From positions 1 to 64,000 of the forward strand of contig CASDXV010000005.1 in NCBI GenBank assembly GCA_949285255.1: a stretch of 64,000 nucleotides of DNA. Reading direction: 5' to 3'. Positions 1 to 7,768 of this stretch are shown one piece after another. Origin of the DNA: an uncultured bacterium (GTDB lineage Bacteria; Cyanobacteriota; Vampirovibrionia; Gastranaerophilales; Gastranaerophilaceae). The notes beneath the pieces are model-generated. The model ran no database searches and was not told the origin of the DNA. It was given only the letters and a program-made list of their open reading frames with translations. The position numbers and the translations under genes were made by a program. The number at the start of each line of letters is the position of its first letter. Position 1 is the first letter of the stretch.

Positions 1-8
1 TGGGTGAG

Positions 9-857
9 ATGATAGACAGTTTTATATATGAGCATTTAATATATATATTTATAAAAAATAAAAATAAAAAAGAATTTAAACTCGTTTGGCCGGCAAACAT
101 TAAAGATGTGAAAATATATAATCACTTAGAGCAATTAACTCCAAAGTCACAGGTAATACTTGAGCGCGAAGGTAAGGTGGGAATTTTCCCGCTTTTAAGC
201 GAGCAAAAGCTTCTGGGGGCTATTGTTGCGTATAATCCTTTTGATAAATTAAACGAAAACGAGATAAACTACCTTGATGAAATTTCAAAACAAGCCTCAA
301 TCACTATTGAGCGGGCTTCAGAGTATATGAAAGTGCTAAAAGACGCTACACTTGACGCCCTAACGGGCCTTAACAACCGTCATCAGTTTGCGCTTCGCTT
401 AAGGGAAGAAACAGCATTTGCAAAAAGGCAAAACAAGCCCCTATGCTGCATTATGACTGATATTGATTTCTTTAAAAAGGTAAACGATACCTACGGGCAT
501 GCGGTGGGCGATTGTGTGCTTAAAAATGTTGCCCGCATCATAAAAAAAGAACTCCGTGAAAATGATATCCCCTCAAGATACGGCGGAGAAGAGTTTGCAA
601 TACTTCTTCCCTACACAACGCTAGATGAGGCTACTCTTGTAGCGCAGAGGTTAAGAAGTGCAATAGAAAAGAAAAAAATAAATATTGAAGAATATAATAT
701 CGAGGGCGTAAAACAGTTAAGTGTCACAATTTCTGTGGGTGTAAGTTTGTATGATAAAACAATGAAAGACCCCGAGCAGCTCTATCAAAACGCTGATAAG
801 GCGCTGTATGAAGCAAAAGAGGGCGGCAGAAACCAGGTTGTTGTTTTTAAGGCTTAA
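9..857 (+). CDS. GGDEF-domain diguanylate cyclase, 5' end outside the window
   Basis: Makes cyclic di-GMP from two GTP. The visible part starts in what looks like the second half of a GAF domain (about residues 50-105, with the typical LLGAIVAY strand and a long helix). A GGDEF domain follows from about residue 110 to the end. The active-site loop is GGEEF at residues 192-196, a catalytically competent variant. An RxxD motif (REND) lies exactly five residues before it, which is the product-inhibition I-site. The frame is open to the first base of the window, so the ATG at 9 is probably internal and the protein is longer. The stop overlaps the stop of the convergent repressor gene by 4 nt. Likely a soluble GAF-GGDEF signalling enzyme. 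Confidence 0.88.
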   Translation: MIDSFIYEHLIYIFIKNKNKKEFKLVWPANIKDVKIYNHLEQLTPKSQVILEREGKVGIFPLLSEQKLLGAIVAYNPFDKLNENEINYLDEISKQASITIERASEYMKVLKDATLDALTGLNNRHQFALRLREETAFAKRQNKPLCCIMTDIDFFKKVNDTYGHAVGDCVLKNVARIIKKELRENDIPSRYGGEEFAILLPYTTLDEATLVAQRLRSAIEKKKINIEEYNIEGVKQLSVTISVGVSLYDKTMKDPEQLYQNADKALYEAKEGGRNQVVVFKA

Positions 858-1423
858 TTTTCGTATCTGATAATTGAGTGCAAAGCTCCCAATATTTCAA
901 TTTCATCCGTTTTAAAACTATCTATTACTATATCCGTATAGTCCTTGTTGTCTGACTTTAGGATAATTGTACTCATATTGTTTAAAATTCTTTTTATATA
1001 AAGATTGTTTTTAAATTTTATAAGAAAGATTTTCCCGTCTTCAATTTTTTCAAAATTTTTGTTAAATACTGCTATATCACCCTTATTAATATATGGTGAC
1101 ATTGAGTTAGTGCTCACCTTTATTGCAAAAATAGACTCCCTGTCCGTACTTTCTTTTTTTGAAAGACAAATAAAATCTTTTGTTTGCTGCATCTGGTCTT
1201 GATAAATCGGAACTTTTATAAAATCAAAAGACGCGTCTGAATTTAGTTCAACATTGAAATAAGACTCAATTTTTTTTATTTTATCTTCGTCAAGGTCAGA
1301 GTTTTTTGCAAAAAGTTGTGAAACATTTGACCTTGTAGTGTTTATTGCTTTTGCTATGTCACCTTGTGAAATATTTGTATTTTTCAGGCGGCGAAGGGTA
1401 TCTTGGACATCTTTTATATACAT
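854..1423 (-). CDS. LexA/CI-type transcriptional repressor with S24 peptidase domain
   Basis: A 189-aa DNA-binding regulator. Residues 5-55 form an XRE-like helix-turn-helix (ISQGDIAKAINTTRSNVSQL). Residues 75-185 form a LexA-like S24 domain. The nucleophile is Ser107 in STNSMSPYINKGD and the general base is Lys144 in LYIKRIL. Their spacing of 37 residues equals that of E. coli LexA (Ser119/Lys156), so the dyad looks intact. No Ala-Gly or Cys-Gly self-cleavage pair is visible in the linker (about 58-80), so RecA-stimulated autoproteolysis is uncertain. It may respond to another signal, as some phage-type S24 regulators do. It is transcribed away from the giant pilin-like gene, and the shared 230-bp gap has inverted repeats that could be its operators. 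It could be chromosomal or a domesticated phage repressor. Confidence 0.82.
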   Translation of the reverse strand: MYIKDVQDTLRRLKNTNISQGDIAKAINTTRSNVSQLFAKNSDLDEDKIKKIESYFNVELNSDASFDFIKVPIYQDQMQQTKDFICLSKKESTDRESIFAIKVSTNSMSPYINKGDIAVFNKNFEKIEDGKIFLIKFKNNLYIKRILNNMSTIILKSDNKDYTDIVIDSFKTDEIEILGALHSIIRYEN

Positions 1424-1446
1424 AGGTGCTTTCTTGTCTTAATATT

Positions 1447-1485
1447 TATTAAGTTAATACTTGACAAAGGTTAAGTTTTAACTTA
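1447..1485. promoter_or_regulatory. two inverted repeats, candidate repressor operators
   Basis: Two perfect inverted repeats lie between the repressor gene and the pilin-like gene. TATTAA-g-TTAATA is at 1447-1459, and TAAGTT-tt-AACTTA is at 1472-1485. The second fills the spacer of the rightward promoter and touches its -10 box, so a bound dimer would block RNA polymerase. Both share a TTAAGTT-like half-site. Operator function is inferred from position and symmetry only. Confidence 0.5.
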
Positions 1486-1489
1486 TTAT
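1461..1489 (+). promoter_or_regulatory. consensus promoter for the pilin-like gene
   Basis: TTGACA at 1461-1466, a 17-bp spacer, then TATTAT at 1484-1489. This is a near-consensus vegetative promoter pointing at the gene that starts at 1654. Predicted transcription start near 1496 gives an mRNA leader of about 158 nt. Confidence 0.7.
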
Positions 1490-1523
1490 GTAGTTACGAA
1501 TAAAGAATAGTTAAATTATTGGT

Positions 1524-1579
1524 AATTGCACTATAGATACGAAATAGCGCGCTTGTTTGGTGCGTTATTATTTGCAATT
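1524..1579 (+). promoter_or_regulatory. long hairpin in the 5' leader of the pilin-like gene
   Basis: In the predicted leader, AATTGCA (1524-1530) pairs with TGCAATT (1573-1579). Inside it AATAGCGCGC (1543-1552) pairs with GTGCGTTATT (1560-1569) through ten pairs including G-U, leaving a 7-nt loop. There is no following T-run, so it is not a simple terminator. It does not match a riboswitch class that I recognise. Role unknown. Confidence 0.4.
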
Positions 1580-1653
1580 TAATAAACATCATAAGGTGTT
1601 TAGAATAAATAGTAAATAGAATGTTTATTTTTTTTAATTAATCTGGAGTCTGT

Positions 1654-3942
1654 ATGAAAGATACGAATTTTTCGCGAGCTTTTACGCTTGCAGAACTGCT
1701 TACTGCTGTCCTTGTGATATCGGTAATTATGGTGGCGCTTGCGCCTGTTATTACAAAGAGGATGCAGGAGAATATATCTGTAGAAACAGATAGAAAAAAA
1801 GGTGAAGAAATCTGGACAAACCCTGGGACATATACGTTTCAAGCCCCTGTGGGTATTAATATTTTGGAAATCTCAGGCGCCGGTGGCGGTGGCGGAGGCG
1901 CGGGAGCTGTTATGAAAAATTATTCTAAAACATATAGCGGTTCATCCACAAGAACAATCACTGTGCCAAAAGGTGTTTCAAGAGTAACATTCACCCTTGA
2001 AGGCGCCGGCGGTGGAGGCGGCGGAGCTAATGCAAGGATAAATAGCGATACGTGCAAATATCCTTTAACTATTCCCGCCATTGCTGATAGCGGTAAAGAT
2101 TTATGTGTCTCAAATGCAGAAGTAGCCTCCGGTTACAGAGGCTATTTTGATGTAATTAATGTAGGGGTAGAGGGCACAAGAGATACAACCTGTTGGGTTG
2201 CAACGGCGAGTCAAAATACCGCAGGGCATTGTTCAAGTATTTCTTGGCCAAGTGCAAGCCCTTATTTTAAAGGTGGCGGTTGTAAAAAGATGGTGTGCAC
2301 AAGGGCTGGTGCTGATGGTTTTTGTCAGTTATATACTCCCGAATATGTTGGCGAAGATATTAGAAATATAAGATACAGGTTTCTTACTACAGCGGAGTTG
2401 AAAAGGCTTGAAGTGCAGAGCAATTCATCTAATCAGTATAAATGGATATTCGGTAAAGGACTAGACCTTGGTATGCATATGTATAAATATGGGGCTGCTA
2501 CGGGCGGGAAATATACTGCTTCAAATGAAGTCGGTGGTTGTATGGCCCCAAATTCAACAGCTTGTTCCCCGTATAGGTTACATTTGGAAGATGCAGAGGC
2601 AGTTATTATAGATACTAACTATTGGGGTTCGGACCCTAATCAATTAGTTTTTGACACAGAGGGTTTTAGGTACGAAGATGCAACGCAATCGGGCACTGCT
2701 CAAGTACGTTGTGTGCGGGAGTTAAATAATTGGGACCAATACTCAGGCGCTGGCGGTGCTACGGGCGCAAAGCTTACTAAAACCATTAACGTGCAGCCCG
2801 GTGACACTCTTACTTTTGTAACAGGCACAGGCGGTGCAGGAGGAAATAAAGGCGGCGGCACAGGTACTCAGGGCGGCTCAACTTGTGTTGAACATAAAAG
2901 AAACGGAGTAAGATACACTGACCCCGATAACTCTTTAAATAACGGATATTATTGTGCTTATGGCGGATACGGCGGCAGGGGGGCGACAACGAGCGCTAAC
3001 GGTCAGCCAAATTCAACTCTTGCAGCTTGTACTCATACAGACGGCTGTACAAAATCCACAAACGGTTCGGCAGGCGGCTCTGCTCAAGGCGGTAAAGGTG
3101 CAAACGGGCCTGATGGTGCAACGGCAGATACCGGTCAAAATAACACTGCAGGTCTTGGATTTAATGCAACGGATTATACAACAGGCGGCGGCGGCGGTTT
3201 TTGTCAAAGAGGAAACAGAACCCCCTCTAATTGCCAAAAAGGCGGCAAGGGAGCTGACGGCAGATTTACAATTGAATTTGACCAGTATGCGGCAGGCGGC
3301 GGCGGTGGCGCTGCGGGTGCTGCAGGAACGGATAAAAGCGGAAATTATCATCCTATAAAAATGCGTGTCCAAGGTGGCGAAACAATAACATTTACAATAG
3401 GCGCAGGCGGTCTTGGCGGTCAATTTTCAACAGATGGTGAGGATGGGCAGGATACGATTATAGCTAAAAAAAATAACCCCGAGGTCTTTGCCTTTAGAGG
3501 TGGTCTCGGCGGTAAAGCAGGACTTTTTAACGGAACATGCGCTCATGATACTCTTGGCTGCGCTGTGGGCGGCTTAGGAGGTGCAGGCGGCAAATATCCG
3601 AATTATTTAAACACTCCAAATTCTTTTTCTTATCTTAATGCTCCAACAAAAGCAGCTGGTAAACAGGGCTCTCGAGATACAAAAGGCTTCCAAGGCGGCT
3701 CGGGTGGTGCCACAGTAATCGGCGAATATGGCAACTGCGGCGGCTTTGAAGTGAACGCAGATAACGGCTGTTCTAAGTATGATGCAAACGGTAACGGCGG
3801 ACAGAAACACAATCCCATAACAAATCTCCTTGGCGGTGAAGGCGGAGGTGGCGCAGGAACTGATGGTAAAGACGGCGGCTCGGGCGGTTCGGGTGCGCCG
3901 GGGTATATAAGAATCAAGTGGGATGAAGCAAATAATGAGTGA
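1654..3942 (+). CDS. giant glycine-rich prepilin-like surface protein
   Basis: A 762-aa protein with a type IV prepilin N-terminus: a short basic leader, Ala at the cleavage position, FTLAELL with Glu at +5, then a hydrophobic helix (about residues 11-35). It should be processed by prepilin peptidase and enter a pilus or pseudopilus. Beyond residue 65 it has glycine-rich blocks, each following a beta-type phrase such as TVPKGVSRVTFTLEGAGG or VQPGDTLTFVTGTGGAGG. About residues 240-355 are not glycine-rich: RFLTTAELKRL, YWGSD and VRCVRE resemble the lectin-like DUF1566/FISUMP fold. Cysteines are frequent, fitting disulphides outside the membrane. The start has GGAG at 1645-1648. Most pseudopilins are 120-250 aa, so the size is extreme. 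Function unknown; adhesin or surface display is inferred. Confidence 0.8.
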   Translation: MKDTNFSRAFTLAELLTAVLVISVIMVALAPVITKRMQENISVETDRKKGEEIWTNPGTYTFQAPVGINILEISGAGGGGGGAGAVMKNYSKTYSGSSTRTITVPKGVSRVTFTLEGAGGGGGGANARINSDTCKYPLTIPAIADSGKDLCVSNAEVASGYRGYFDVINVGVEGTRDTTCWVATASQNTAGHCSSISWPSASPYFKGGGCKKMVCTRAGADGFCQLYTPEYVGEDIRNIRYRFLTTAELKRLEVQSNSSNQYKWIFGKGLDLGMHMYKYGAATGGKYTASNEVGGCMAPNSTACSPYRLHLEDAEAVIIDTNYWGSDPNQLVFDTEGFRYEDATQSGTAQVRCVRELNNWDQYSGAGGATGAKLTKTINVQPGDTLTFVTGTGGAGGNKGGGTGTQGGSTCVEHKRNGVRYTDPDNSLNNGYYCAYGGYGGRGATTSANGQPNSTLAACTHTDGCTKSTNGSAGGSAQGGKGANGPDGATADTGQNNTAGLGFNATDYTTGGGGGFCQRGNRTPSNCQKGGKGADGRFTIEFDQYAAGGGGGAAGAAGTDKSGNYHPIKMRVQGGETITFTIGAGGLGGQFSTDGEDGQDTIIAKKNNPEVFAFRGGLGGKAGLFNGTCAHDTLGCAVGGLGGAGGKYPNYLNTPNSFSYLNAPTKAAGKQGSRDTKGFQGGSGGATVIGEYGNCGGFEVNADNGCSKYDANGNGGQKHNPITNLLGGEGGGGAGTDGKDGGSGGSGAPGYIRIKWDEANNE

Positions 3943-3976
3943 TAAATTTTAATTTTTTATTTTATTTTCGTATCAA

Positions 3977-4010
3977 GGGGTGCTCTCCAGGTAATGCGCC
4001 CCGTTTTTTT
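3977..4010 (+). terminator. rho-independent terminator after the pilin-like gene
   Basis: GGGGTGC (3977-3983) pairs with GCGCCCC (3996-4002) with one G-U pair, followed by GTTTTTTT. It ends the transcript of the gene that stops at 3942. Confidence 0.85.
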
Positions 4011-4376
4011 GTTTAAAGGGGTTATATATATTAACTGCAAACGCCAAGCTCATCGCTTGCCGTTTTCACTCCGGTGTGGTTTTTGCGCCTGTGCAATCAA
4101 AGATTGCTTCTCTCGTTACGCTTGCGCTCCACTCGAAACGGCGCTCATCGACAGTTGCAAACGCCAAGCTCATCGCTTGCCGTTTTCACTCCGGTGTGTT
4201 TTATTAAGTTTTGTTTCAAAAATAATTTATCGGGTGTTAGAAAATTACTTTTTGAATATAATGGTATGGCAAAATTAATTAGTACTTTTGGATTATTTTT
4301 TTGTATGTAAGGACTTGAAATTATCTTTGTGCTAAGATTTTGTATGTATGGTAGTAAGTATTAAAGGATTTAAAAA
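4011..4376. other. intergenic stretch without a convincing gene
   Basis: This stretch lies between the pilin terminator and the phosphorylase gene. It carries a duplicated 43-bp repeat and a GCAATC-aaa-GATTGC hairpin around 4097-4111. After that comes AT-rich sequence that must contain the phosphorylase promoter; a TTGAAA is at 4315-4320 but its -10 is unclear. Short open frames through the repeats encode the same peptide twice and are taken as repeat artefacts. Confidence 0.6.
4036..4198. repeat. direct repeat of 43 bp, two copies 120 bp apart
   Basis: Positions 4036-4078 and 4156-4198 are identical over 43 bp, beginning TGCAAACGCCAAGCTCATCG and ending CACTCCGGTGTG. Between them, 4137-4152 (GAAACGGCGCTCATCG) resembles a degenerate partial copy. 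The composition is clearly more GC-rich than the flanks. This looks like a dispersed intergenic repeat family rather than coding sequence. Confidence 0.8.
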
Positions 4377-6074
4377 ATGGCTTTACCAAATGTCGCATAT
4401 TTCTCAATGGAAATTGCCCTTGACCAATCATTAGCAACATACTCAGGTGGTTTGGGCTTTTTGGCAGGCGCTCACATGCAATCTGCAGGTTATCTGCAAA
4501 TGCCTATGGTGGGTGTTACTATGTTATGGTCTTTCGGCTACTACGACCAACGTATCAATGAAAACGGCGAAGTTGAAGTAGCTTACATTAGAAAGCACTA
4601 TGACTTTTTAACAGATTTGAATGTTTACACAACAGTTAAAGTTTTTGGCGAAGATGTAAAAGTTAAGGCTTACAGGGTTGAAGGCGACCTGTTTGGTTCA
4701 TGCCCTGTTTATCTTCTAACAACTGATATTGACGGAAACTCTGAATGGGCAAGAAGAATTTCTCACAAACTTTATGACGGAGATGAAAAAATCCGTATCG
4801 CTCAAGAAACAATTCTTGGTATCGGCGGTGTAAGAATTCTTCAAGAGGTTGGCTACAAGTTTGACGTAGTTCATATGAACGAAGGTCATGCTCTTCCTGC
4901 TGCATTTGAACTTTTAAGACAATTTAATGGTGACTTAAATGCGGTTAAGAAAAGAACAGTATTTACAACTCACACACCTGTTGCCGCAGGTAATGAAGTT
5001 CACTGGGTAGATACGCTGATGGAAGGCGGATTCTTCGCAGGCTGCCCGAGAGATAAAGCAATTGAACTTGGCGGAGAAAACTTCTCGCTAACTGTTGCCG
5101 CTCTTAGAATGTCAAGAGTTGCAAACGCAGTTTCTCAGCTTCATGGTCTTGTTGCTAACAAGATGTGGGATTGGGTTCAAGGCAGATGCCCCATCCGCGC
5201 TATTACAAACGCTGTAAACCAACACTACTGGCAAGACCCCAGATTTGCTTCAGCAGAATCTTATCAAGAACTTCTTGATGCTAAGAAAGAAATGAAAAAA
5301 GACTTGTTCCAATACATTTCTGACACTCAAGGTAAGAGATTTGACCCCAATGTTCTTACAATTACTTGGGCAAGAAGATTTGCAGACTATAAACGTGCTT
5401 GGTTAATCTTAATGGATAAACCGCGTATTGAAAAACTTTTGAATGAAAACAAAGTTCAGTTGATTTTTGCAGGTAAATTCCACCCGGATGATACAATGGG
5501 TAAAGAAATGTTCAACAAGATTTTAAAAGAATCTTACAACATGAAAAACGTAGTTGTACTTCCCGGTTACGAACTTGCACTTTCAGCAAGACTTAAAAAA
5601 GGTTCTGACATATGGTTAAATACTCCTCTAAGACCTTTCGAGGCTTCAGGTACTTCAGGTATGTCAGCTAACTTAAACGGTGCACTTCACTTCTCAACAT
5701 ATGACGGTTGGACGGTTGAAGGTACTTTCCCCGGTATTAACGGCTACACTGTTGAATACCCCGGCTTGGATGATGATATTCCTTGGGAAGAACGTCACTG
5801 GAAAGACCATCAGTGCGTAATGAACACCCTTGAAAATGAAATCATCCCGACTTATTACAATAACCCTGACGAGTGGGCAAGACTTATGCGTCAAGCTAAA
5901 AGAACTGCAGAAGCTTACTTTAACTCTGACCGTATGGTTATTGAATACTATAACCGTGTATATAAACCAATTGCTCACGGCGGTTCTCAAGCTGGTCTTG
6001 ATGATGACCAAAGCGAAGCTAAAATTGCAGAAAATCCAAACCTTGATGCTTGGACATTCAGCAATATTAAGTAG
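4377..6074 (+). CDS. alpha-glucan phosphorylase family protein (GT35), PLP lysine replaced
   Basis: A 565-aa protein of the short alpha-glucan phosphorylase group, whose members release glucose-1-phosphate from glycogen or maltodextrins. Family marks: VAYFSMEIALDQSLATYSGG near the N-terminus, FTTHTPVAAGNE, LTITWARRFADYKRA and EASGTSGMSANLNGA. In characterised phosphorylases the last motif carries the lysine that binds pyridoxal phosphate (SGMK or GNMK); here Ser430 takes its place. Either this subgroup holds the cofactor differently or it has another activity. AAGGA (4364-4368) lies 8 nt before the ATG. It stands alone, with terminators on both sides. Family assignment is firm; catalytic activity is not. 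Confidence 0.82.
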   Translation: MALPNVAYFSMEIALDQSLATYSGGLGFLAGAHMQSAGYLQMPMVGVTMLWSFGYYDQRINENGEVEVAYIRKHYDFLTDLNVYTTVKVFGEDVKVKAYRVEGDLFGSCPVYLLTTDIDGNSEWARRISHKLYDGDEKIRIAQETILGIGGVRILQEVGYKFDVVHMNEGHALPAAFELLRQFNGDLNAVKKRTVFTTHTPVAAGNEVHWVDTLMEGGFFAGCPRDKAIELGGENFSLTVAALRMSRVANAVSQLHGLVANKMWDWVQGRCPIRAITNAVNQHYWQDPRFASAESYQELLDAKKEMKKDLFQYISDTQGKRFDPNVLTITWARRFADYKRAWLILMDKPRIEKLLNENKVQLIFAGKFHPDDTMGKEMFNKILKESYNMKNVVVLPGYELALSARLKKGSDIWLNTPLRPFEASGTSGMSANLNGALHFSTYDGWTVEGTFPGINGYTVEYPGLDDDIPWEERHWKDHQCVMNTLENEIIPTYYNNPDEWARLMRQAKRTAEAYFNSDRMVIEYYNRVYKPIAHGGSQAGLDDDQSEAKIAENPNLDAWTFSNIK

Positions 6075-6091
6075 GAATGTAATTTAATAAT

Positions 6092-6125
6092 AAACAGACA
6101 GTGTTGTTGCACTGTCTGTTTTATT
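6092..6125 (+). terminator. rho-independent terminator after the phosphorylase
   Basis: A 12-bp perfect stem (6092-6103 with 6110-6121), loop TTGTTG, followed by a T-rich run. Confidence 0.85.
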
Positions 6126-6171
6126 TTTGTGATAAAATTTTTTTATAATTACTTTAATCAGGAGAGATAAC

Positions 6172-7665
6172 ATGGAATCTACCCAAACAAATAACAGCAC
6201 TATCTCAAGCATTCGAGAGAACAGAATACAAAAGCTTAATGACCTTACAGATAAAGGGATTAACCCGTATCCTTATTCGTATGATAAAAATATTTCAGCT
6301 GCAGAATTGCAGAAAAAATACGCTGATTTGCCTGCAGGAGAAGAAACAAGCGACTCATATAATGTTGCAGGCAGAATTATGGCAATTCGTAACACAGGCA
6401 TGTTTATAGACCTTATGGACCCGTCAGGAAAGATACAGATTTTTTCCCACAAAGAAAATCTTGACCCTGATAAACTTGCAATTGTAAAAATGCTCGATGT
6501 CGGTGATATTGTTGGTTTTTCAGGTGATGTTCGCCGCACGCCAAGAGGCGAGTTGAGCATAAAAGCGCGCGATGTTAAACTTTTATCAAAGTCACTTTTG
6601 CCTTTGCCTGAAAAATTTCATGGCCTAACGGATGTGGAAATTCGCTATCGTCAGCGCTATGTGGATATGATTATGAATCCCGAGGTGCGCGATACTTTTA
6701 GAAAGCGTTCTTTAATTATTCAAAAAATAAGAGAATACCTCTGCAACCAAGGATTTTTAGAAGTTGAAACTCCTATGCTTCATGCTCAAGCCGGCGGTGC
6801 GTCTGCAAGACCTTTTGAAACATATCACAACGCTCTTGATATGCACATGGTTTTAAGAATTGCTCCCGAGCTTCACTTAAAAAGACTCCTTGTCGGCGGT
6901 GTGAGCGAAAAATTGTTTGAGATGAACCGCAACTTTAGAAACGAAGGTATTGATACCCGTCATAACCCTGAGTTTACAATGATTGAGCTATATCAGGCTT
7001 ATGTTGATTATAATGACATGATGGTTCTTTTAGAAAATCTTGTATCAACTGTAGCACAAGAAGTATTGGGTACTATGGTTATTGAATATCAAGGTCAAAA
7101 AATTGACCTGACACCTCCTTGGGATAGAAAAACCATGCTCGGTGCTATAAAAGAATTTACGGGTATTGACTTTAATGAATATTTAACGGTTGATGAAGCT
7201 GCTGCTCAAGCTAAGAAACTCGGTATTGAGGTTGAAGAAAATGACAGCTGGGGCAAAATTTTGGATAAGATTTTTGAAGAAAGAGTTGAGCCAAAGCTTG
7301 TTCAACCTACTCACATTCTTGATTATCCTCGAGATATATCTCCTCTTGCTAAAGTTCATAGAGATAACCCCAGACTCACAGAGCGCTTTGAAACGCGTAT
7401 TAACGGTTGGGAAATCTCTAATGCGTTCTCTGAGCTTACTGACCCGATTGACCAGCGTAACCGCTTTGAAGCACAAGCAAGAGAAAAAGCTATGGGCGAT
7501 GAAGAAGCTTGCGGCATAGATGAGGACTTTATCTGTGCGCTTGAACATGGTATGCCTCCTGCAGGCGGTATGGGTATAGGCATAGATAGGCTAGTAATGC
7601 TACTTACGGACTCACCTTCAATTCGTGATGTAATTGCATTTCCTACAATGCGACCGAGGGCATAA
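6172..7665 (+). CDS. lysS: lysyl-tRNA synthetase, class II
   Basis: Charges tRNA-Lys with lysine in the cytoplasm. At 497 aa it has the usual length. The N-terminal OB-fold anticodon-binding domain spans about residues 60-165 (VAGRIMAIRNTGMFIDLMD). The class II catalytic core follows with motif 2 (FRNEGIDTRHNPEFTMIE) and motif 3 (GIGIDRLVMLLTDSPSIRD). GGAGAG at 6161-6166 sets the ATG at 6172. A TATAAT at 6144-6149 could give a leader of about 16 nt, although its -35 is poor. The gene is monocistronic between two strong terminators. Confidence 0.97.
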   Translation: MESTQTNNSTISSIRENRIQKLNDLTDKGINPYPYSYDKNISAAELQKKYADLPAGEETSDSYNVAGRIMAIRNTGMFIDLMDPSGKIQIFSHKENLDPDKLAIVKMLDVGDIVGFSGDVRRTPRGELSIKARDVKLLSKSLLPLPEKFHGLTDVEIRYRQRYVDMIMNPEVRDTFRKRSLIIQKIREYLCNQGFLEVETPMLHAQAGGASARPFETYHNALDMHMVLRIAPELHLKRLLVGGVSEKLFEMNRNFRNEGIDTRHNPEFTMIELYQAYVDYNDMMVLLENLVSTVAQEVLGTMVIEYQGQKIDLTPPWDRKTMLGAIKEFTGIDFNEYLTVDEAAAQAKKLGIEVEENDSWGKILDKIFEERVEPKLVQPTHILDYPRDISPLAKVHRDNPRLTERFETRINGWEISNAFSELTDPIDQRNRFEAQAREKAMGDEEACGIDEDFICALEHGMPPAGGMGIGIDRLVMLLTDSPSIRDVIAFPTMRPRA

Positions 7666-7686
7666 TTAATATTAAAAAAACTTAAC

Positions 7687-7725
7687 AATTGCGGTTAATT
7701 TTTTGCATTAACCGCAATTTTTTTG
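7687..7725 (+). terminator. rho-independent terminator after lysS
   Basis: A 13-bp perfect stem (7687-7699 with 7707-7719) with a 7-nt loop and a T-run. Confidence 0.88.
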
Positions 7726-7768
7726 CTTGAATGTTTTTATACTGACAGTTACAAGGTTAGGTTGATTT

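Noticed and set aside
1496-1653. c-di-GMP riboswitch in the pilin-gene leader, suggested by the nearby cyclase gene
   Set aside because: The conserved bases of the known classes are not visible; only a generic nested hairpin is seen.
3630-3917. Proline-rich open frame on the minus strand of the pilin-like gene
   Set aside because: It is the antisense image of glycine codons (GGC/GGT to GCC/ACC, proline in one frame); no promoter or ribosome site.
3994-4278. Open frames through the duplicated repeat (up to 94 codons)
   Set aside because: They encode the same peptide twice because of the DNA repeat, start after a terminator and have no ribosome site.
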